Source of the DNA: a virus
IMG/VR virus record: IMGVR_UViG_3300025121_000027
Span: 1 to 64,000 of that record
Direction: 5' to 3' (one strand)
Length of the DNA stretch: 64,000 bases
Below, in pieces: positions 58,465 through 64,000 of this stretch. A program made the position numbers and the translations under genes. Position 1 is the first letter of the stretch; every line of letters begins with the position of its first letter. The notes beneath the pieces were generated by a model. That model was given only the letters and a program-made list of their open reading frames with translations. It had not been told where the DNA came from and searched no databases.

Positions 58465-59073
58465 ATGCAATATCTCTGGTTCATACTTCTTCTTGCTATC
58501 TATACACCTTCACAGGCAGCACAGGTGGTGCTCCAATGGGATGCTAATAATCCTACGCCGCAGGGCTACCGTATTTTCCAGCGGTCTGAAAATGGGCAGT
58601 ATAACTATCTTCAACCTGTATGGACTGGCACGGCTACTACAACTACTATAGAGAATTTATTTGAAGGTGTTCCGTATTACTTTGTAGCTCGCGCCTTTGT
58701 TGGTTCCGATGAAAGTGGAGACTCAAACGAAGTTATGTTTATTGCTCCTGTTATTCCAATTCCAGTAATTACTCCAGTTCCAAGCTCGGAGCCAACTCCA
58801 ATGCCTCCGAAGTGCTTCCCGATTTCTGGATCAGCTGGATTTATTTCTACCATTGCTCCTGGTGAATATACTATCAAAGACAATGGTAAACTGTGGACAT
58901 TGACTATTGTTGATGTACTACCAAAGACTAACTTTTCCGGCAATATCATTACCAAGACGTTTCACAGAGAAGAGTGTAGATACTATAAATGTTTAACATG
59001 CACCGCTAATTTTGTGACCAGAGAAGCAGCTATTGCAGCAGGATATAAACCGTGCGGAACGTGTAAGCCATAA
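58465..59073 (+). CDS. Exported fibronectin-III protein with Ada-like zinc domain
   Basis: 202 aa. Signal peptide (MQYLWFILLLAIYTPSQAA), then a fibronectin-III-like domain (QVVLQWDANNPTPQGYRIFQ), a Pro-rich linker and a C-terminal Ada/MGMT-type Cys motif (FHREECRYYKC, GYKPCGTCKP), whose four Cys bind zinc in relatives. Odd combination for a phage. Possible surface-adhesion role. Confidence 0.65.
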   Translation: MQYLWFILLLAIYTPSQAAQVVLQWDANNPTPQGYRIFQRSENGQYNYLQPVWTGTATTTTIENLFEGVPYYFVARAFVGSDESGDSNEVMFIAPVIPIPVITPVPSSEPTPMPPKCFPISGSAGFISTIAPGEYTIKDNGKLWTLTIVDVLPKTNFSGNIITKTFHREECRYYKCLTCTANFVTREAAIAAGYKPCGTCKP

Positions 59074-59092
59074 AAGTATAGGAGATTGGAAG

Positions 59093-59347
59093 ATGGGGTT
59101 TGATAAGTTAAGCGATGCAAAAATAAAATTGCTTCAGTGGATGATAGGAATACTTCTAACAACTCTGACAATTAGTGGCGCATGGACAATGCAGCAAATT
59201 TATCAACTTAAATGCGATCTACCAAAAGAGTATGTTATGCTTGAAAGATATCAAGCGGATCATAACTCGTTAGAAAGAAGCATAGATAATATAGATAAAA
59301 AGTTGGATAGATTAATAGAGAGAAGCGGTTGTATTGATAAGCAATAA
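59093..59347 (+). CDS. Small membrane coiled-coil protein, 84 aa (holin/XhlA-like)
   Basis: ATG at 59093 with AGGAG. One hydrophobic helix (LQWMIGILLTTLTISGAWTM, about residues 15-35), then a coiled-coil (NSLERSIDNIDKKLDRL). Could be a holin-like or membrane-accessory protein of lysis or of the head module. The longer frame (59033) overlaps the previous gene. Confidence 0.5.
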   Translation: MGFDKLSDAKIKLLQWMIGILLTTLTISGAWTMQQIYQLKCDLPKEYVMLERYQADHNSLERSIDNIDKKLDRLIERSGCIDKQ

Positions 59348-59362
59348 AAAAGGAATACGGTT

Positions 59363-61864
59363 TTGACAATCTTCTCTAAAATATTTGGATCGAAAAACAA
59401 AAAAGAAAGTCGAATAGCTCGCTTGCTATTTTCTTCTGGTGGCGGTGCTATTTATAGTGAAAAGAACTATGAAAATTTCAGCAGAGAAACATATCTAAAA
59501 AATGTGATTGGTTTTAGATGTATTCTTGAAATTGCTCAAGCTTGTTCTTTTGTGGATTGGTATCTTGAAAAAAGAATATCTCAAGATCAAACAGAAATAG
59601 TAACAGATCATGAAGTAAATAATTTGCTACATAGACCAAATAGAGATAACTCTTGGTCTATGTTAATGTATAGATCGGCGGCATTTCTTGCTTTATCTGG
59701 TAATACTTTTTTTGAGAAAGTACGATTACAAACAAGAAATGCAAAGTTTCCTTCTGAAATGTATGTACTTAGACCAGATAGAATTACTTTGGTTCCAGGC
59801 GATAATGGAAGATTAAAACAATACGAATATACTACAAATCAAGGCAAAGAATATTTTGATATAGACCCTATAACTAATGAATGTGATTTACTTCATGTTC
59901 ATACTTTTCATCCAACAAATGATTTTTGGGGCGCTGGTCCGGTTGAGCCAGCAAGTAGAGAAATAGATATCTCCAACGAAACAACTGATTGGAACATGTC
60001 TTTGATTCGCAATCAGGGGCGACCAGGGATGGTTTTTACTATTGTTGGAGATATGGGAGATGATGATTTTGCAGCTTTTGAAAGAACTTTAAATGAAAAA
60101 TTTACTGGCCCATCTAATGCCGGAAAGAATATAGTAATTACAGGAGACAATGGAACAAAAGCAGAACCTTATTCTTTTACTCCACAAGAGATGGAGTTTG
60201 TAGAAGGAAGCAGAGAATCGGCAAGAAGAATTGCTTTATCTTTTGGTGTTCCGCCTATGCTTCTTGGTGTTCCTGGGGATAACACGTATTGTTTGCCTGC
60301 TGATGCAACAATATCTACTCCTAAAGGGCCAAAAGAGATTGTAAATCTTTCAAAAGGCGATTTTGTTTATTCTCTTGTAGATGGACAAATGAAGGCTATG
60401 TCTGTTTCTTGGCAAGGCAAGGTCGGCAGGAAACAACTTTATAAAGTAAAAACTAAGAATAGAGAAGTTGTTGCTACTTCTAATCATCCTTTTCTTGTTC
60501 GAGAATCATTTAAAATTGAATCTCCTAATATTGGAAAAAGGCGCAGTAAAGAAATTGAATATCGTCTTGTCTATAAGGAACTTAAAGACATTAAAGTTGG
60601 CGATGTATTAGTTCAAGCCAGTAGCCTGCCAACTTTTGAGGAAAGCAATCCTTATAATATCTCTATAGAAGAGATGGAACTTTTAGGACTTTATCTCGGA
60701 GATGGGTATTGTTCTAAGCCGGTAATGATTGGAGACGGCAAAGGATATAAAAGAGGCGGTAGTTTTATTATAGCGGCAAGTCCAAATGCTTCTTATAGAA
60801 ATTATTATTTAAACATAGTGCAAAAACTTACTGGATCAGAAGGCCACATCGGGAAAAATTGTGTTGCTTTTGGAAGTTCTTCATATGTCAGGCGCATAGA
60901 TTATCTTGGCTTTAGCGGTACTGCTCATCAAAAAAGAATACCGGAGTGGGTATTCTCGATGCCAGAAGAATATAAGCTTGCTTTACTTAGAGGTTTGATT
61001 GATTCTGATGGCAGTATTGATAAGAATGGCAGAGCTTCTTTTGCACTTTGTAATAAAAACCTTATCAAAGACATATGGAGCCTTTGTTTATCTTGTAGTT
61101 TGCAAGTCGGAAGTGTTTGTACAAGAGAAAGAGAAGCAACACTTCCGAATGGCAAAAAATTTAATCAAATATATCATATTTTTATGATTTCATGCGCTTC
61201 TGATGTTGCTAAAATAGGAACGCATACGACAGTTTATAAAGAAAGAATACAGGCTAATGTTTTTAAAGATAAAAAGCAACTTCTTTCTGCTACTGGAGGC
61301 AATTCGAGTTTTGAAAAAATTACTTCTCTTTTAAATACAAATGAGTTTCATTTTGCTAAAGTAGTTGATATAGAAAAGCAAGATGTTCAAGATGTTTATG
61401 ACATTGAAGTAAATGGTAGCCACAATTTTATAGCCGAAGGCATTGTTGTTCATAACTCAAACCTCAAGGAAGCGCGTCAAGCATTTTATGAAGGAACAGT
61501 TCAATTCTATTTAAATATGCTTTGTTCCGAATTAAACAATTGGTTGTTTAAGCCAGAGGATAAATTAGCTATCCGATATGATATGGATAATGTTCCCGCT
61601 CTTGAACCAAGATGGGAAAGTAAATGGAAAAGAGCAGAGAACGCGGACTTCCTTACTATCAACGAAAAAAGAGAATTGACTGGTTATGAGAAGTATGAAG
61701 GTGGAGATGTAATTCTTGTTCCGATGGGGATGCAAACTCTTCAAATGGCAACTGAAGAAAAAGAAGAAGAAATAGAAAATATTGAAGATGATGCAAAAAA
61801 AGTATCTGTAACTGATGAAGAGTTTGAACTTCTAATGGGTTTAAGAGAGAAATGGAATGAGTAA
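59363..61864 (+). CDS. Portal protein (HK97 type) with intein
   Basis: 833-aa precursor with TTG start (59363-59365) and an AAAAAGGAA site. The N-extein (309 aa) has RIALSFGVPPMLLGVPGDNTY, and the C-extein has SNLKEARQAFYEGTVQFYL, the well-known HK97 portal stem motif. The intein sits between Tyr309 and that Ser. The mature portal is about 444 aa. It forms the dodecameric channel for DNA packaging. Confidence 0.93.
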   Translation: MTIFSKIFGSKNKKESRIARLLFSSGGGAIYSEKNYENFSRETYLKNVIGFRCILEIAQACSFVDWYLEKRISQDQTEIVTDHEVNNLLHRPNRDNSWSMLMYRSAAFLALSGNTFFEKVRLQTRNAKFPSEMYVLRPDRITLVPGDNGRLKQYEYTTNQGKEYFDIDPITNECDLLHVHTFHPTNDFWGAGPVEPASREIDISNETTDWNMSLIRNQGRPGMVFTIVGDMGDDDFAAFERTLNEKFTGPSNAGKNIVITGDNGTKAEPYSFTPQEMEFVEGSRESARRIALSFGVPPMLLGVPGDNTYCLPADATISTPKGPKEIVNLSKGDFVYSLVDGQMKAMSVSWQGKVGRKQLYKVKTKNREVVATSNHPFLVRESFKIESPNIGKRRSKEIEYRLVYKELKDIKVGDVLVQASSLPTFEESNPYNISIEEMELLGLYLGDGYCSKPVMIGDGKGYKRGGSFIIAASPNASYRNYYLNIVQKLTGSEGHIGKNCVAFGSSSYVRRIDYLGFSGTAHQKRIPEWVFSMPEEYKLALLRGLIDSDGSIDKNGRASFALCNKNLIKDIWSLCLSCSLQVGSVCTREREATLPNGKKFNQIYHIFMISCASDVAKIGTHTTVYKERIQANVFKDKKQLLSATGGNSSFEKITSLLNTNEFHFAKVVDIEKQDVQDVYDIEVNGSHNFIAEGIVVHNSNLKEARQAFYEGTVQFYLNMLCSELNNWLFKPEDKLAIRYDMDNVPALEPRWESKWKRAENADFLTINEKRELTGYEKYEGGDVILVPMGMQTLQMATEEKEEEIENIEDDAKKVSVTDEEFELLMGLREKWNE
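60290..61456 (+). mobile_element. Portal intein with in-frame LAGLIDADG endonuclease (389 aa)
   Basis: Begins Cys310 (CLPADATISTPKGPK) with a block-B-like ATSNHPFLV, and ends NFIAEGIVVHN followed by Ser (+1). Contains two LAGLIDADG helices: ELLGLYLGDGYCSK and ALLRGLIDSDGSID. A single intact ORF, so splicing and homing functions share one chain. Confidence 0.93.
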
Positions 61865-62525
61865 AGTAGAAGTTTTTGAAGACTTAAATATAAATGATTT
61901 CCTGAAAGCCGGAAGAGCTAAAATTGGTTCTAATGATGGCTATACAGAGATAGAAGAAGATGGCACTCTTCGCTTTGATGGGGCTGCTGTTGTTTGGGAT
62001 GATATTAGAATAGTTCCTGGTGTTTTTGATTTTCCTGGCATTGCTGATCCGGTTCTTGATAACTGGCAACCAGGGGGGGCAGGAGCAACATATAAAGTAT
62101 GGGTATTTGCTCAAAATGACGAAGTACATACTACTGTTCAACTTCCACACAAATATAAAGAAGGCTCAGATATTTATGCTCATGTTCATTGGACACCAAG
62201 AACAAGAGGAAATGAAGAAATTGGAAAAACAGTTGCTTGGAAAATAGATGTTTCTTGGTCAAACAATGGAGAAGTATTTCCTTCATCTACAACGTATGAT
62301 TTAACCGATACTTGTACAGGTACAGATAATTTACACGAAAAGACTTCTGATGTTTTACTTAGTGGCGTAGATAAAAGAATATCTTCGATGCTTGAAATTA
62401 GATTATATAGAGATGCAACCGATGATTGGGCAGGAGTATTAGCGGCGCAACTTCCAGCATTTCTTGAATTAGATTTTCATTTTCAAATTGATACAGCAGG
62501 AAGCAGAGAAAGTCATAGTAAATAA
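61857..62525 (+). CDS. Structural protein, 222 aa
   Basis: Overlaps the portal end. Beta-rich with DGAAVVWDDIRIVPG, HKYKEGSDIYAHVHW and LEIRLYRDATDDW. Resembles phage virion proteins located after the portal; exact position in the virion unknown. Confidence 0.55.
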   Translation: MSKVEVFEDLNINDFLKAGRAKIGSNDGYTEIEEDGTLRFDGAAVVWDDIRIVPGVFDFPGIADPVLDNWQPGGAGATYKVWVFAQNDEVHTTVQLPHKYKEGSDIYAHVHWTPRTRGNEEIGKTVAWKIDVSWSNNGEVFPSSTTYDLTDTCTGTDNLHEKTSDVLLSGVDKRISSMLEIRLYRDATDDWAGVLAAQLPAFLELDFHFQIDTAGSRESHSK

Positions 62526-63323
62526 ATGTTTAATGTTTCAGATGATAATGCAGCAAAATATCAAAAGTATTTACTGCGATTAATGGGTAAATTTGAAAGA
62601 GGCATGATTCAAAGAATTTATCCAGTTCTTCAATCGACGTATGAAGAAGCATCTAAACTTGTAGAACATGGACAATCTGATTTTTCTATCGTTATAGAAA
62701 AACATAGACAAGCAATGCAGAAACAATTACAGAAAGAATATGACAACCTATTAGCTTATTTTGGTACGTTTACTTTTGATCAATTTAAGAAAGCATACCA
62801 AAAAGAAATAACAGTTTTAGAGACAAAAGGAATGGAAGATATTTATTGGCAAAATATAAAACAGTGGTCTCAAATAAGTGTTTTATATAAGTCCAGAGAG
62901 ATATCGAAAACAACGAACAAACTGATACAGTCCTTAATACGAAATGGAATGAGGGCTGGCTTATCTAATGCTGAGATAGTAAACGAGTTGATGGATAAAA
63001 GAAAGACTTTTAACAAGGTAAGAGCTACAAGGATAGTAAGAACAGAAACACACTCGGCGGCAAACAAATCAATAGATGAAGCGGTAAGAAGCACCGGCTA
63101 TGTTCACGATAGAGTTTGGCGGGCAACATTAGATGATAGAGTTAGAGGGGCAAATCCAAAAGATAGATTTAATCATAAAATAGCAAATGGCCAAAAGAGA
63201 GATTTAAACACTCCTTTTGATGTATCTGGAGACAAGTTGATGTTTCCAGGTGATCCAAAAGGTAGAGCTGGAAATATTGTGAATTGTCGTTGCGTCACCA
63301 GCTATCATACTAAAAGAGCATAG
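62526..63323 (+). CDS. Head morphogenesis protein (phage Mu F / SPP1 gp7 type)
   Basis: 265 aa. C-terminal motif RATRIVRTETHSAANKS, WRATLDDRVRG and GNIVNCRCVTSYH match the Mu-F-like minor head protein family. It is usually incorporated into the prohead near the portal. It follows the portal and precedes the prohead protease, the standard order. Confidence 0.85.
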   Translation: MFNVSDDNAAKYQKYLLRLMGKFERGMIQRIYPVLQSTYEEASKLVEHGQSDFSIVIEKHRQAMQKQLQKEYDNLLAYFGTFTFDQFKKAYQKEITVLETKGMEDIYWQNIKQWSQISVLYKSREISKTTNKLIQSLIRNGMRAGLSNAEIVNELMDKRKTFNKVRATRIVRTETHSAANKSIDEAVRSTGYVHDRVWRATLDDRVRGANPKDRFNHKIANGQKRDLNTPFDVSGDKLMFPGDPKGRAGNIVNCRCVTSYHTKRA

Positions 63324-63327
63324 TATT

Positions 63328-63474
63328 GTGCAAAATGAAGAAGATAAAGATAAAGAGAAAAAGAAATCATGCGACACTTGCGCTTATGTAGGTGTTGCAT
63401 TTTGTGATAAATGTAAAGATTTCAGTCTTTGGTATCCAGGGGATAACAACAGCGATGAGGAGAAAAAAAGATGA
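63328..63474 (+). CDS. Small Cys-rich protein, 48 aa
   Basis: Probable GTG start at 63328. CDTCAYVGVAFCDKCKDF, a compact metal-binding knuckle with charged flanks. The stop overlaps the ATG of the protease (ATGA). Role unknown. Confidence 0.55.
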   Translation: MQNEEDKDKEKKKSCDTCAYVGVAFCDKCKDFSLWYPGDNNSDEEKKR

Positions 63475-64000
63475 AAAAAGATTCTAATAATTACTTCGGC
63501 AAAGGTAACACTCCTCCGCCTTATAGTATTTTGGGTTTGCCTTTGGAAATTAAATCCGATGATGTTTCGGATGAAGGCAAATTCAAAGGATGGGGAAGTA
63601 CTTTTGGCGGGAAACCAGATAGTTATGGTGATGTAGTTGTAAAAGGAGCATTCAAAGAAACATTAGAAAATGGAGGGAGAAACGGGACTGGAATTGCTAT
63701 GCTTTATCAACACAATTCCTATGAGCCAATTGGCGTTTGGACCGTAATGGAAGAAAGAGATAAAGGGCTTTGGGTAGAAGGCGAATTAGATTTAAATGTT
63801 CAAAGAGCAAAAGAAACACATTCTCTTCTTCGCAAAGGTGCTATGCGCGGCTTGTCTATTGGCTATGATCTTCCAAGACTACCTGATGGAACAAGAGATC
63901 CAGGTGCTTGTGAATTTATCGAACAAGTAAATGGTCAATACATTAGAGTATTAAAGAAGATTAATTTATGGGAAGTTTCCCCTGTTACTTTCCCTGCAAA
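63471..64000 (+). CDS. HK97-type prohead protease (partial, C-terminus beyond window)
   Basis: S78-type protease features: GWGSTFGGKPDSYGDVVVKGAF, IAMLYQHNSYEPIGVW (His in QHN), and MRGLSIGYD (Ser). It would cleave the scaffold and capsid protein during head maturation. The right edge cuts it after about 176 residues; the major capsid gene presumably follows. Confidence 0.9.
   Translation, partial: MKKDSNNYFGKGNTPPPYSILGLPLEIKSDDVSDEGKFKGWGSTFGGKPDSYGDVVVKGAFKETLENGGRNGTGIAMLYQHNSYEPIGVWTVMEERDKGLWVEGELDLNVQRAKETHSLLRKGAMRGLSIGYDLPRLPDGTRDPGACEFIEQVNGQYIRVLKKINLWEVSPVTFPA

Noticed and set aside
1-64000. CRISPR array, transposase or integrase
   Set aside because: No regularly spaced direct repeats with unique spacers, and no transposase or integrase motif was seen.

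Overview
This window looks like a piece of a large tailed-phage (Caudoviricetes) genome, probably environmental. It is AT-rich, has very few gaps, many genes overlap by ATGA or TAATG, and most starts carry a good GGAG-type ribosome site. Phage hallmarks are HK97-type portal, prohead protease, Mu-F-like head morphogenesis protein, small and large terminase, an N-acetylmuramidase endolysin, and a nearly complete replisome. Predicted signal peptides and lipoboxes suggest a bacterial, perhaps Gram-negative, host; the host cannot be named from the sequence.

Layout. From 1 to 42.4 kb all genes are on the minus strand. Repair, recombination and lysis genes come first (SbcD/SbcC-like pair, endonuclease VII, endolysin, RecA-like, SSB). 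A tRNA-Ile(UAU) follows, then the replisome (clamp loader, DnaE polymerase fused to a uracil-DNA glycosylase, FEN nuclease, sliding clamp, DnaB helicase, primase, UvsW-like helicase). Interspersed are two sigma-like factors, an IbrA/IbrB-like pair, a second PAPS-reductase-like protein, a radical SAM protein, an HD/nucleotidyltransferase pair and a MoxR/DUF3150/VWA trio. From 38 to 42.4 kb there are about twenty tiny genes. Between 42.4 and 43.2 kb lies a non-coding turn-around region with a relatively GC-rich stretch and TTAACACATGTTAAC repeats. From 43.2 kb to the right edge all genes are on the plus strand: terminase, structural proteins, a relatively GC-rich cassette of genes for exported proteins, portal, head morphogenesis protein and prohead protease.

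Most striking features. (1) Three inteins, each carrying a different endonuclease family in a different genetic arrangement. The portal intein has an in-frame LAGLIDADG domain. The terminase intein is split, with a free-standing GIY-YIG gene between the halves. The clamp-loader intein is continuous, but its endonuclease is encoded in another reading frame, so about 740 bp is open in two frames. (2) A 31-bp promoter-like motif (TTTATTTTTT, 10 bp, TATTATAATGA) occurs with constant spacing in five minus-strand gaps, in a phage that carries two sigma-like proteins. (3) The polymerase is fused to a family-4 UDG. (4) Five genes for proteins with Sec signals or a lipobox, plus a transglutaminase-like gene, sit inside the head gene cluster between terminase and portal. 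(5) A structural protein is built from 23 copies of a 22-residue repeat.

All calls come from reading the sequence and recalling family motifs; no database search was run.
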